DNA of 64,000 nucleotides, taken from assembly GCF_964355755.1 (NCBI RefSeq), contig NC_092673.1:27225001-27289000 (forward strand). The letters are read 5' to 3'. The notes under the pieces are model-generated. The model had not been told where the DNA came from, did not search any database, and worked only from the letters and a program-made list of their open reading frames with translations. The position numbers and the translations under genes were made by a program. This DNA comes from Antedon mediterranea. Taxonomy: Eukaryota > Echinodermata > Crinoidea > Comatulida > Antedonidae. How positions within the stretch are numbered: the first letter of the stretch is position 1; every line of letters starts with the position of its first letter. Below are positions 48,987 to 61,786 of this stretch, in pieces.

Positions 48987-50125
48987 CTAGATTTGAACTC
49001 GTCACTACGGACGAGTTAGGTTATCCGCAGCGCAAAGGCCACGTGCACGTCATACATATTGCGCGCAGAAAAACGATTAAGTCATTGAAAACAATTTCAG
49101 TGTGCTCTCTATTTTTCGTCACGTCTGAGTATATACGGTATACACTATATACTGTATACGTACTACATACAGTGCAGAATAGGTGAAAATAAGTGACCAA
49201 AGTTATTGACGCTTTTGAACATGATGACGTCATCACAATTTTGAAATGGTGAATCGTGCGAAAGATAATTGATAGACCTAGACAACATAAAAAAATGGGG
49301 GGAAATGGAATACAAATAAGTGGAGATGCGCTATATTAAATGTGACGAGCTACAAGGAAAGAGACAAAAATCCTATATTTTATATTCGAGTGGCCATACG
49401 ATGACGTCACAATGTCCGGTTAGCCATATTGATGCATGATTTGATATCTGCAACTCATCTATTACCAGAATATGTAATTATAAAAAAGTTCACCACGTAG
49501 TTTAGAATCTATGACTGTTTAAAAAAAGGCATAATTTTGACAAATTTTTGAACTTTTTCATCAAAAATGCGCGTAAATTGTTTAATTCTACGTGCTCGTA
49601 TGACGTGATTTTAAGTCGAAATTGTTTGAAAGTTGGTAAATTTTCTAAAAAAGACAGAAAAAACAAAAATCAAGCAAAAAAATGATGTTTTTGCGCTACG
49701 TGCGTACGTGCGCGTAAAAAAATTGCGCACGCGTGGGAATTTTTGAAATGCTCAAAATGACATGAAACGCGTAGAAAGTTGATTAGATATTGATTTTTCG
49801 CATTTTGAAATTTTAAACGCGCGTGCGCACGTAAGTTTTTGTGAAACTTGCCATTTTTAATCCATAGAAAGTTTGCGCATTATATGACTTAAATGTTCAC
49901 CAAGTTTCAATACAAAACGACTTTTAGTTTTTATTCTATGATCAATAATTGAAATTCATAAAATCGTGCGTAACTTACGCTGCGCAACTCGGACGTGACC
50001 GAAAACCTTATTACGACATCTTCAGATAGAGATCAATCTTCTGATAAAGTTATACAATGTTATGTTAAGAAGATTTAGAGATACACTAGCAACAAAATTC
50101 GTGGAAAGAAAGAAGAAAATAGAAA
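48987..50125 (-). mobile_element. Array unit 32 (family C, group C4)
   Basis: Unit of 1,139 bp, no cassette. C4 markers as in units 26 and 27. A few bases are missing in the head (CGTCATACATATTGCG). The right end is ACTCGGACGTGACCG. Confidence 0.85.
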
Positions 50126-51471
50126 CTAGATTTGAACTCGTCACTACGGACGAGTTAGGTTATCCGCCTCGCAAACGCCACGTGCACATCAAACGTTAGA
50201 ATATTGCGCACAGAAAAACGATTATGCCAATGAAAAAATGTTAGTGCGCTCTCTATTTTGTGTCACGTCTAAATATATACAGTATAACACTATATTCTGT
50301 ATACGTACTACATACAGTTCAGAATAGGTGAAAATAAGTGACCAAAGTTAATGACGCTTTTGCACATGATGACGTCATAAAAAATTTTAAAATGGTGAAT
50401 CATGCGAAAGATAATTGATTGACCTAGACAATATAAAGAAATGGAGGGCAATGGAATACGGATAAGTGGAGATGCGCTCTATTAAATGTGATGAGCTAAG
50501 ACGAAAGTGAAAAAAATCCTATATTTTATATTTGAGTGGCCATACGATGACGTCACAATGTCCGGTTAGCTATATTGATGCATGATTCGATATCTACAAC
50601 TCATCTACTTTCAGAATCTGTAATTTTAAAAAAGTTCACCACGTAGTTTAGAATCTATGACATTTTAAAAAAAGGCATAATTTTCACGAATTTTTGAACT
50701 TTTTCATCAAAAACGCGCGCAAATTTTTCAATTCTACGTGCTCGTATGACGTGATTTTAAGTCGAAATTGTTTGAAAGTTGGTAAATCTACTAAAAAAAG
50801 ACAGGAAAAACAAAAATCAAGCCAAAAAATGATGTTTTTGCGCTACGTGCGCACGCGCGCGTAAAAAAATTGCGCACGTGTGGTAATTTTTGAAATGCTC
50901 AAAATGACATGAAACGCGTAGAAAGTTGATTAGAAGTTGATTTTTCGCATTTTGAAATTTTAAACGCGCGTGCGCGCGTAACTTTCTGCGCAACATGCCA
51001 TTTTTAATCCATAGAAAGTTTGCGCTTAATATGACTTAAATTTTCACCAAGTTTCAATACAAAATTACTTTTGGTTTTTAATCTACGATCAATCATTGAA
51101 ATTCATAAAATCGCGCGTAACTTACGCTGCGCAACTCAGACTGGACCGAAAACCTTATTACGACATCTTCAGATAGAGGTCAATCTTCTGATAAAGTTAT
51201 ACAATGTTATGTTAAGAAGATTTTGAGATACACGCGCAACAAAATTCTGGGAAAGAAAGAAGAAAAAAGAAAAAAAAGAAAAAAAAAAAAAAAAAAAAGA
51301 TCCTGACAATAACAAGGGGTTATCCGCCAAGTGCGGATAACCAAAAAAAGAAAAAAAAAAAAAAGATCCTGACAATAACAAGAGGTTATCCGCCAAGAGC
51401 GGATAACCAAAAAAAAAAAAAAAAAGATCCTGACAATAACAAGAGGTTATCCGCCAAGAGCGGATAACCAA
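50126..51471 (-). mobile_element. Array unit 33 (family C) with triple cassette
   Basis: Unit of 1,346 bp. The head box is followed by CTCGCAAACGCC, intermediate between C and A heads. Three C-type cassettes end it: palindromes at 51318-51342 (loop CAAGT), 51384-51408 and 51445-51469 (loop CAAGA). Confidence 0.85.
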
Positions 51472-52806
51472 CTAGATTTGAACTCGTCACGTTGACGAGT
51501 TAGGCTATCGCCCAACGCATCGTAACACGCACATGTTATTTATTATGCTTAGTCTACAATAGGCTGCACTACAACGATTGTAAAGAACAGCTGGAATACA
51601 TCAAAATCGTTTAATAAGTGTCAACAGTTGACGGTATTAGCATTGTAAACGGTTTAGTTGACGGTTATTTTTTATTTTACACCACTCACGTTTATTCAAT
51701 TGTTTGAAAATGATGACCTTTTCAAATTAAAAAAAGTCTAAAAAGGAATTATTTTAGTAATAAAATATTGAAAATTGGAAGAAAATTGATAACGTTTACG
51801 CGGTATGCGCTCTATTGAATGTGACGAACTGTGTCGAAAGAGACAAAATCCCTATATTTTACATTTGTGTGGCCATACGATGACGTCACAACAGCCCAGA
51901 GGTAAAAATTTTGCATGAATTCATATCTACAATATATCTGCTTACATATTAGGTTAAAAAAATTGGGGGTCACCAGACATCCTGGAGAGCTATAATCGAT
52001 TCAAAATAGGCATATTTTTACACAAATTTGCATAAAATTACCAATTTTCAAGCGCACGATTTTTAAAGTTTGACGTGCACGTGTGTCATTATTTTGCATT
52101 CATTATTCATCAAATATGAAAGAAATATATCATAAAACTATGAAAAACAATAATCAAGCGCAAAAACGGGCATTCTAGGCTGCGTACGAGCGAAGTGCGC
52201 ATTAGCGCGCGCGCAACGCAAATTTTTTTGAAAAATGTGAAATGCTTAAAATGTCCTGAAACGTGTAGAAAGTTGATTAGAAATTGATTTTGAGCATTTT
52301 TAACTTTCAAAGCGCGCGTACGCGCGATTTGACCAATGTTCAAAATTTTGCTGATGATACAGGAAGATGACCCTTGACATGAAGCATACGTGTGTCAAGT
52401 GGTATTTAAAAATAGCTATTGGTTTTCAAGTTATAGTCAATCTAAGAATTTCAGAAAATCGCGCGTAGTTACGCTACGCGACCATATTTTCATTAAACCA
52501 AAGTTTGTTGCACAACTACATATATACGTGCATCTGCTGGCCAAGTTACAACATAACTGCTACCGCCGTTTTTGAGATCTGCGTGACACAAAAATTGAGC
52601 AGAAAAAATGAAATTTGTGACAATAACAATAGGCTATCGCTCTACAGAGAGCGATAGCCCAGAGAGCGATAGCCTAAAAAAAAAAAAAAAAAAAAAAAAA
52701 AAGATCCTGACAATAACAAGAGGTTATCCGCCAAGTGCGGATAACCAAAAAAAAAAAAAAGATCCTTACAATAACAAGGGGTTATCCGCCAAGTGCGGAT
52801 AACCAA
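51472..52806 (-). mobile_element. Array unit 34 (family D), divergent box
   Basis: Unit of 1,335 bp and the most diverged core. The hairpin stem is kept (loop ACGTT), but the head box is GGCTATCGCC (51503-51512) instead of GGTTATCCGC. One CRE core at 51881. The right part keeps the order of the other families (GTAGAAAGTTGATTAG, alternating GC tract). It ends with its own palindromes plus two C-type cassettes. Confidence 0.85.
52604..52804. repeat. D-type palindromes followed by two C-type cassettes
   Basis: GGCTATCGCTCT (52632-52643) can pair with AGAGCGATAGCC at 52648-52659 or at 52663-52674, so two alternative hairpins exist. The arm repeats the GGCTATCGC of the unit's own head. C-type cassettes follow, with palindromes at 52722-52746 and 52780-52804. 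Confidence 0.9.
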
Positions 52807-54324
52807 CTAGATTTGAACTCGTCACTTTGACGAGTTCGGGTTATCCGCGCAAACGCAACATGCACATACTTTAAACTATATGAACTTCGACAATTATTAT
52901 ACCATCCTATGACATGAATTAAGAATGTTTACAGTGCTGAATTGTACCTATTTTGTAGCATACAGCATATTACAGTGTTTACAGAATACACTGTATGTTA
53001 TATACAGTGTAGAATAGACGAAATTATGAGACCCATCTTTTAAATCCAATTATTAACACGATGACGTCATCAAATTGGCATATAAAGATAACAATTTTAG
53101 AAGATAATTATCTAAATAATTACATTAATACAAATTATTTTAAGAATTTTGGGCACGTGAAAGTGAGATGCGCTCTCGTTTAAACGCAATGAAGTTTTAC
53201 GCAAGAGGTGAAAATATGTCTTTTTGAATTTAACTGGCCCTATGATGACATCACAACATCTGATTGGCAAAATATTCACATGAATTCGTATCTACAATCT
53301 AATAGCTTCCAGAAAACGTTTTAATCATGATCATCACTTATAATTCTGACGAGCTATAACAGATTGAAATTTACTGTAAAGATGAAAATAAGTGACCCAC
53401 GTTATTCACGTTTTTAGACATGATGACGTCATAAAAATTAAAATATTTTTAATTCATGTGAAAGATAGTTGATTGACGTACACATAATTAAAATCTCGGG
53501 GGAAATTGAGTACGTATAAGTTAAATGCGCTCTGTTGAATGTGATGAGCAGTAACGAAAGAGACAAAAATCCTATATTTTACATTCGTGTGGCCATACGA
53601 TGACGTCATAACATCCGAGAAGTAAAAATTCTGCATGAATTCATATCTACAATTTATCGTCTTACATAATAAGTTAAAAAAATTGGGGGTCGCCTTTGAT
53701 CCTGAAGAGCTATAATAGATTCAAAATAGGCATAATTTTGACAATATGCTGTCACTTTTGCAACTAAAACGCGCGCAAATGGTCTAAATCAACGTGTTCG
53801 TATGACGTCATTTTAATTTGAAATGATGTCAATCTTTTTTAAAATAACTAGGAAAGACTGTAAAATCATAATTCAAGAGAAAAACACATGATTTTCATCC
53901 TCCGTGCGCACCTTACGCGTAATTTTTTTCGCGCGCGTGGGAATTTTTGACATGCTCAAAATGTCATGATCAGCGTAGAAAGTTGATTAGAAATTAATTT
54001 TGCGCATTTTGAAATTTTAAATGCGCGTACGCGCGTAACTTCTTGTGAAACATGCCATTTTTAATCCATAGAAAGTTTGCCCATGATATGACTTAAATTT
54101 TCATTAAGTGTCAATACAAAATAACTTTTGGTTTATAATTTATGATCAATCATTGAAATTCATAAAATTGCGCGTAACTTACGCTGCGCGACTCTAACGT
54201 CATTAAAAATATGGAGGTGCACAACTTCAGGTAAATTTCCATATAATGACAAAGTTATACAAAAGATATATTCACAAGCAATAGGGGATATGCTGTACAC
54301 AAAAATCCGGGAAAGAAAGAAGAA
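52807..54324 (-). mobile_element. Array unit 35 (family B/B' chimera)
   Basis: Unit of 1,518 bp, no cassette. The B-type head has a repaired hairpin (GACGAGTT, unlike units 8 and 11) and GGGTTATCCGC. From about 53490 it follows the B' core. It ends AATCCGGGAAAGAAAGAAG. Confidence 0.85.
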
Positions 54325-55856
54325 CTAGACATGAAACTCGTCACATTGACGAGTTAGTTATCCGCACAACGACAAACGCCACGTGCACGTCATACGTTGG
54401 AATATTGCACACAGATAAAGATTATGGCATTATGACAAGAACTGAAGAATATGATATGCTGTTAGTGCTGAATTCTGTCAATTTTGTGTCATATAGTATA
54501 TACATGCAAACAGTATAATCTGTATACATATTACATACAGTGTAGAATAGGTGAAATTACGGGACCCGCCATTTATTCCAATTTTTAACATGGCGACGGT
54601 ATCAAAATGAAACACTTGGATAGCAATTTCAGAATGAAATTATCTCAGGAACAACATATTAACGTGTAGAAGAAATTTGAATACGTAAAATATAGATGCG
54701 TACCCTTTTAAATGTGATGAACTATTACGCAAAATATGAAAATACGTCTTTTTTTATTCAACTGGCCATATGATGACGTCACAACATCCGATTGGCAAAA
54801 TGTTTACATGAATTCGTATCTACAATCCAATAGCTTCCAGAAAACGTTTTAATCGTGATTATCACATTTTATTCTGATGAGCTATAACAGATTAAAATTT
54901 ACTGTAAAGATAAATATAAGTGACCCACGTTATTTACATTTTTAGACATGATGACGTCATAAAAATTAAAAAAAATTTTACTCATGCGTAAAATAGTTGA
55001 TTGACCTAGAAAATGTCAAAATCTGGGTTAAAATGGAATACGTATAAGTGGAGAGGCGCTCTATTAAATGAGATGCGCTATGACGAAAGATACAAAAATC
55101 CTATATTTTACATTCGTGTGGCCATACGATGACGTCATAACTTCCGAGAGGTAAAAATTCTGCATGAATTTATATCTACAATTTATCTTCTTGCATAATA
55201 AGTTAAAACAAATTGGGGTCACCTTTGATCCTGACGAGCTATAATAGATTCAAAATAGGCATAATTTTGACAATATTTTGTCACTTTTGCAACTAAAACG
55301 CATGCAAATGGTCTAAATCAACGTGTACGTATGACGTCATTTTAACTTGAAATGATGTCAATCTTGTTTAAAATGACTACGAAAGGCTGGACACTCAAAA
55401 TTCCAGAAAAAAAACATGGTTTTCATACTCCGTGCGCCCCTTACGCGTAAATTTTTTCGCGCGCGTGGGAATTTTTGACATGCTTAAAATGTCATGATCG
55501 GCGTAGAAAGTTGATTAGAAATTAATTTTGCGCATTTTGAAATTTTAAATGCGCGTGCGCGCGTAACTTCTTGTAAAACATGCCATTTTTAATCCATAGA
55601 AAATTTGCACTTGATATGACTTAAATTTTCACAAAGTGTCAAAACAAAATTACGTTTGGTTTTTAATCTATGGTCAATCATAAAAAATCATAAAATCGCG
55701 CGTAAGTCACGTTGCGCAACTCTGACGTCATTCAAAAATAGGAGGTGCACAACTTCACGTATATGCCCATATGTTGACAAAGTTATGAAATGTTATGTTT
55801 ACAAGTTTTTGAGATACGTGAGACACAAAAATGGGGGAGAAAGAAATAAGAAAAAA
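54325..55856 (-). mobile_element. Array unit 36 (family A/B' chimera)
   Basis: Unit of 1,532 bp, near copy of unit 7. Differs in the head (CCGCACAACGAC) and by a longer A-run at the end. Its neighbours are not those of unit 7. Confidence 0.85.
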
Positions 55857-57061
55857 CTAGATTTGAACTCGTCACTACGGACGAGTTAGGTTATCCGCAG
55901 AGCAAAAGCCACGTGCACGTCATACGTTAGAATATTGCGCAGAGAAAAACATTATGCCATTGAAAAAATGTTAGTGCGCTCTCTATTTTACGTCACGTCT
56001 AAGTATACACAGTATACACTATATATTGTATACGTACTACATACAGTGAAGAATATGTGAAAATAAGTGGCCCAAGTTATTGACGCTTTTGGACATGATG
56101 ACGTCATCACAATTTAAAAAATGGTAAATCATGCGAAAGATAATTGATTGACCTAGACAAAATAAAAAAATTGAGGGAAATGGAATACGGATAAGTGGAG
56201 ATGCGCTCTATTAAATGTGACGAGCTATGACGAAAGAGACAAAAATCCTATATTTCATTTTCGAGTGGCCAAACGATGACGTCACAATGTCCGGTTAGCC
56301 ATATCGATGCATGATTCGATATCTACAACTCATTATCTTCCAGAATGTGTAATTTAAAAAAAGTTCTCCTCGTAGTTTACAATCTATGACTGTTTTAAAA
56401 AAGGCATAATTTTGACGAATTTTTGAACTTTTTCTTAAAAAATGCGCGCAAATTGTTTAATTCTACGTGCTCGTATGACGTGATTTTAAGTCGAAATTGA
56501 TTGAAAATTGGTAAATGTACTAGAAAAGGCAGAAAAAACAAAAATCAAGCAAAAAAAAGATGTTTTTGCGCTACGTGCGCACGCGCGCGTAAAAAATATG
56601 CGCACGCGTGGGAATTTTTGAAATGCTCAAAATGACCTGAAACGCGTAGAAAGTTGATTAGAAATAAATTTTTCGCAATTTGAAATTTTAATCGCGCGTG
56701 CGCGCGTAACTTTATGTAAAACATGCCATTTTTAATCCATAGAAAGTTTGCCCTTGATATAACTTAAATGTTCACCAAGTGTCATTACAAAATGACTTTT
56801 GCTTTTTAGTCTATGTTAATTACGCGAAATTCATAAAATCGCGCGTAGCTTACGCTGCGCGACTCTAAAGTAAAAAAACGAGCTGTCCTGCACTTCTACA
56901 CATAGAGGTAAATCTTCTGACAAAGTTATACGATGTAATGTTGATCAGAATTTGAGATACACGTGACACAAAATTTTGGGAAAGAAAGAAGAATAACATA
57001 GAAAAAAAAAAAAAAGATCTTGACAATAACAAGAGGTTATCCGCCAAGTGCGGATAACCAA
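55857..57061 (-). mobile_element. Array unit 37 (family C, group C2) with cassette
   Basis: Unit of 1,205 bp, near copy of units 16 and 20 on the left, C1-like on the right. Cassette palindrome at 57035-57059, loop CAAGT; the linker has GATCTTGAC. Confidence 0.85.
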
Positions 57062-58646
57062 CTAGAACTTAAACTCGTCACTTGAGGACGAGTTTGGTTA
57101 TCCGCCAGCAACAAAGCGTATCTTGCGTATTCAAGTACTTCCAAGTTATGACTTTTCCAAAAAAAGTAGGCTATTCAAAATTAAAACTGCCCTCTCAGTG
57201 TAATAACCAACTAAACCCTTTTAATTAATTGTTTTCCCGTGACGGGACTCGAACCCGGTACCTCTGATACCAAAGTCGGTTGCATTACACATCGAGCCAT
57301 ATGACCACCTGCTGACGAAAATCCGAAGAAAGAGTCCTCGTTCATTCGGTATGTCGTGAACCCCCTCGATGCAAGTTGATTATTACATATCAAACTTAAA
57401 TCATAAATTTTACTATGATGAAATCTTCAAAAATTTTAAACGCTGATATTTTATGAAAGTACATACTTTCAAGTTTTATATATTAACATGTAAAGAAAAA
57501 AGATAAATGTTATGTTTATTGTTTTGCTCTTTAAATAAGTTTATGTTTGTTTGATGATAAATATTTCAAAAATTATATTTAATATGCAAATAATGTAGCC
57601 ATCAAACACGTTTTAGCATTCAACACTATAATAAATCAGACCTATGATTCATACACTGCAAGAAATTAAAATAAAAAATGGGGGTAACCTTGCATTCTGA
57701 TGAACTGTGTCATTTTTAAAAGTAGACATATTTTGGAACATTTTCACAATTTGTTGACGTTTTCGTGCGCAACCTGTCATGTTTAACGTGCTCGTAGAAC
57801 GCCATTTCAAGTTGAAAAGTGAATAAAATAACGTAAAATTGTTAACAGAAGATTTAAAAACACAAATCGTGTAAAAGAAATGCTCATACCTGTTCCCTGC
57901 GCCGTGCGCGCGTAAAAATGTGCGCACCAGTGGCAATTTTTTAAACGCTTAAAATGACCTGAATCGTGCTCTAATTTAATCAGAAATTGATTTGAAGCAT
58001 TTTAAAATTTCAAACGCCATTTACGCGCGCACTTTCTAATGTTACAAATTGCGATAGCGTTAAAAAAGTTAACTATTGATGTGAAGCAAACGTGGCTGAA
58101 AATGACGTTAAAAAATATTCATTTGTTTCGAAGTTATAACCAATTTAAGATTTTCAGAAAATCACGCGTAACTTACGCTACGCGGCTCTGACATCGTCAA
58201 AAAGCTTGGCTGGACAACTTCAGTAAAATGTCTATATGTTGAACAAGTTACAAAATGTTATGTTAACGCGTTACAGAGAAACAGCGTGCACAAATTAGGA
58301 GCATTTTAAAATTTCAAACGCAGTTTACGCGCAGACTTTCTAGTGTTCAAAAATTTGCTGAAGAGCGAAAAAGTTAGCCATTGATGTGAAGAAAACGTGG
58401 CTGAAAATTTCGTTAAAAAATATTTATCGGTTTCGAAGTTATGACCGATTTAAGATTTTCAGAAAATCGCGCGTAACTTACGCTACGCGGATCTGACATT
58501 GTCAAAAAGCTTCGCAGTACATCTTCAGTTAATTGTCTATATGTTGACCAAGTTACAAAATGTTATGTTAACACGTTCAAGAGAAAACGCGTACACAAAA
58601 TCGGAGAAAGAAAGAAGAATAATAAAAAAAAAAAGTAACACTACAA
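57062..58646 (-). mobile_element. Array unit 38 (family E) with tRNA-like insert
   Basis: Unit of 1,585 bp. Head: CTAGAACTTA, hairpin loop ACTTGAG, box GGTTATCCGC. The left ~550 bp are unrelated to other families and hold a tRNA-like sequence. The right part (from about 57660) is recognisably array-type but lacks TGACGTCA. Two diverged copies of a ~305-bp block (about 57990 and 58297) lie there. The end cassette is cut off after AGTAACACTACAA, with no palindrome before CTAG. Confidence 0.85.
57236..57309 (-). pseudogene. tRNA-like (SINE head) in unit 38
   Basis: On the minus strand: GGTGGTC, an A-box-like TGGCTCGATGTG, CTTTGG in the anticodon-loop position (suggesting tRNA-Gln UUG ancestry), and a perfect B box GGTTCGAGTCC (57245-57255). 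The ends do not form an acceptor stem, so it is a tRNA-derived Pol III head, not a working tRNA. A T7 run on the same strand (57159-57165) could end a transcript of about 150 nt. Transcription would run toward the CTAG end of the unit. Confidence 0.6.
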
Positions 58647-60268
58647 CTAGATCTTAAACTCGTCACTTGAGGACGAGTTTGGTTATCCGCCCGCAGCAAA
58701 ACATATCTTGCGCATTCAAGTACTTTTCAGTTGTGACTTTTCCAAGAAGTAGCCTATTCAAAATTAAAACTGCCATTTCAGTGTAATAACCAAACAAATC
58801 CTTTTATTTAATCGTTTTCCCGTGATGGGATTCGAACCCGGTACCTCTAATACCAAAATCGGTTGCACTACACATCGATCCATATGAGCACCTGCTGAAG
58901 AAAATCCGAAGAAAGAGTCCTCGTTCATTCGGTATGTCGTGAACCCCCTCGATGCAAGTTGATTATTACATATCGAACTTAAATCATAATTTTTACTATG
59001 ATGAAATCTTCACAAATTTTAAACACTGACATATTATGAAAGTGCATACTTTCAAGTTTTATATATTAACATGTAAAGAAAAAAGATAAACGTTATGTTT
59101 ATTGTTTTACTCTTTGAATATGTTTATGTTTGTTTGGTGATAATTATTTCAAAAATTACATTTAATATGCAAATAATGTAGCCATCAAACACTTTTTAAC
59201 ATTCAAGACTATAATAAATCAGAGCTATGATTAATACACTGCAAGAAATTAGAATAAAAAATGGGGGTAACCTTGCATTCTGATGAACTGTTTCATTTTT
59301 AAAAGTAGACATATTTTGCAACATTTTCACAATTTGTTGACGTTTTTGTGCGCAACCTGTCATGTTTAACGTGCTCGTAGAACGCCATTTCAAGTTGAAA
59401 AGTGAATAAAATAACGTAAAATTGTTAACCGAAGATTTAAAAACACAAATCGTGTAAAAGAAATGCTCATACGTGTTCCCTGCGCCGTGCGCGCGTAAAA
59501 ATGTGCGCACCAGTGGAAATTTTTTAAACGCTTAAAATGACCTGAATCGTGCTCTAATTTAATCAGAAATTGATTTGAAAGATTTTAAAATTTCAAACGC
59601 CGTTTACGCGTGCACTTTCTAATGTTACAAATTGCGGTAGCGTTAAAAAAGTTAACTATTGATGTGAAGCAAACGTGGCTGAAAATGACGTTAAAAAATA
59701 TTCATTTGTTTCGAAGTTATAACCAATTTAAGATTTTCAGAAAATCACGCGTAACTTACGCTACGCGGCTCTGACATCGTCAAAAAGCTTGGCTGGACAA
59801 CTTCAGTAAAATGTCTAAATGCTGAACAAGTTACAACATATTATGTTTACACGTTGAAGAGAAACAGCGTGCACAAAATAAGAAGAGTAAAATATTTCAA
59901 ACGCAATTTACGCCAAAACTTTCTAATCTCCAAAAATTTGTTAAACATTCCAAAAGTTAGCCATTGATGTGAAGAAAACGTGGCTGAAAATTTAGTTAAA
60001 AAATATTTATCGGTTTCAAAGTTATGACCGATTTAAGATTTTCAGAAAATCGCGCGTGACTTACGCTACGCGGATCTGACAGCGTCCAAAAGCTTGGCTG
60101 AACATCTTCAGTTAAATGTCTAAATGTTGACCAAGTTACAACATGTTATGTTAACACGTTAAAGAGAAAACGCGTGCACAAAATCTGAGAAAGAAAGAAG
60201 AATAATAAAAAAAAAAAAAAAGTAACACTACAATAACAAGAGCTTATCCGCTTGAGGCGGATAACCAA
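58647..60268 (-). mobile_element. Array unit 39 (family E)
   Basis: Unit of 1,622 bp, a diverged sister of units 38 and 40 with substitutions throughout. Complete head hairpin. Cassette: A-run, AGTAACACTACAATAACAAG, palindrome GCTTATCCGC-TTGAG-GCGGATAACC (60242-60266) with one mismatched arm base. Confidence 0.85.
58819..58892 (-). pseudogene. tRNA-like (SINE head) in unit 39
   Basis: Second copy of the tRNA-like sequence. B box GGTTCGAATCC (58828-58838) is perfect. The A-box region is changed to TGGATCGATGTG, and the T7 run downstream is interrupted (CCAAGAAG on the plus strand). Diverged from the copies in units 38 and 40. Confidence 0.55.
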
Positions 60269-60399
60269 CTAGCAACAAAGCGTATCTTGCGTATTCAAGT
60301 ACTTCCAAGTTATGACTTTTCCAAAAAAAGTAGGCTATTCAAAATTAAAACTGCCCTCTCAGTGTAATAACCAACTAAACCCTTTTAATTAATTGTTTT

Positions 60400-60474
60400 C
60401 CCGTGACGGGTACTCGAACCCGGTACCTCTGATACCAAAGTCGGTTGCATTACACATCGAGCCATATGACCACC
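60400..60474 (-). pseudogene. tRNA-like (SINE head) in unit 40, B box interrupted
   Basis: Third copy, almost the same as that in unit 38 but one base longer. An extra base at 60411 turns the B box into GGTTCGAGTACC, which should weaken TFIIIC binding. The downstream T7 run is intact (60323-60329). Confidence 0.55.
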
Positions 60475-61786
60475 TGCTGACGAAAATCCGAAGAAAGAGT
60501 CCTCGTTCATTCGGTATGTCGTGAACCCCCTCGATGCAAGTTGATTATTACATATCAAACTTAAATCATAAATTTTACTATGATGAAATCTTCAAAAATT
60601 TTAAACGCTGATATTTTATGAAAGTACATACTTTCAAGTTTTATATATTAACATGTAAAGAAAAAAGATAAATGTTATGTTTATTGTTTTGCTCTTTGAA
60701 TAAGTTTATGTTTGTTTGATGATAAATATTTCAAAAATTATATTTAATATGCAAATAATGTAGCCATCAAACACGTTTTAGCATTCAACACTATAATAAA
60801 TCAGACCTATGATTCATACACTGCAAGAAATTAAAATAAAAAATGGGGGTAACCTTGCATTCTGATGAACTGTTTCATTTTTAAAAGTAGACATATTTTG
60901 GAACATTTTCACAATTTGTTGACGTTTTCGTGCGCAACCTGTCATGTTTAACGTGCTCGTAGAACGCCATTTCAAGTTGAAAAGTGAATAAAATAACGTA
61001 AAATTGTTAACCGAAGATTTAAAAACACAAATCGTGTAAAAGAAATGCTCATACCTGTTCCCTGCGCCGTGCGCGCGTAAAAATGTGCGCACCAGTGGCA
61101 ATTTTTTAAACGCTTAAAATGACCTGAATCGTGCTCTAATTTAATCAGAAATTGATTTGAAGCATTTTAAAATTTCAAACGCCATTTACGCGCGCACTTT
61201 CTAATGTTACAAATTGCGATAGCGTTAAAAAAGTTAACTATTGATGTGAAGCAAACGTGGCTGAAAATGACGTTAAAAAATATTCATTTGTTTCGAAGTT
61301 ATAACCAATTTAAGATTTTCAGAAAATCACGCGTAACTTACGCTACGCGGCTCTGACATCGTCAAAAAGCTTGGCTGGACAACTTCAGTAAAATGTCTAT
61401 ATGTTGAACAAGTTACAAAATGTTATGTTAACGCGTTACAGAGAAACAGCGTGCACAAATTAGGAGCATTTTAAAATTTCAAACGCAGTTTACGCGCAGA
61501 TTTTCTAGTGTTCAAAAATTTGCTGAAGAGCGAAAAAGTTAGCCATTGATGTGAAGAAAACGTGGCTGAAAATTTCGTTAAAAAATATTTATCGGTTTCG
61601 AAGTTATGACCGATTTAAGATTTTCAGAAAATCGCGCGTAACTTACGCTACGCGGATCTGACATTGTCAAAAAGCTTCGCAGTACATCTTCAGTTAATTG
61701 TCTATATGTTGACCAAGTTACAAAATGTTATGTTAACACGTTCAAGAGAAAACGCGTACACAAAATCTGAGAAAGAAAGAAGAATA

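Noticed and set aside
57236-57309. Functional tRNA gene
   Set aside because: The 5' and 3' ends do not pair into an acceptor stem and the anticodon stem is degenerate. Only the A- and B-box region is kept, as in SINE heads.
57649-57936. 95-codon minus-strand frame in family E units (also near 59196 and 60814)
   Set aside because: Present because the three units are copies of each other; length differs and no domain is seen.
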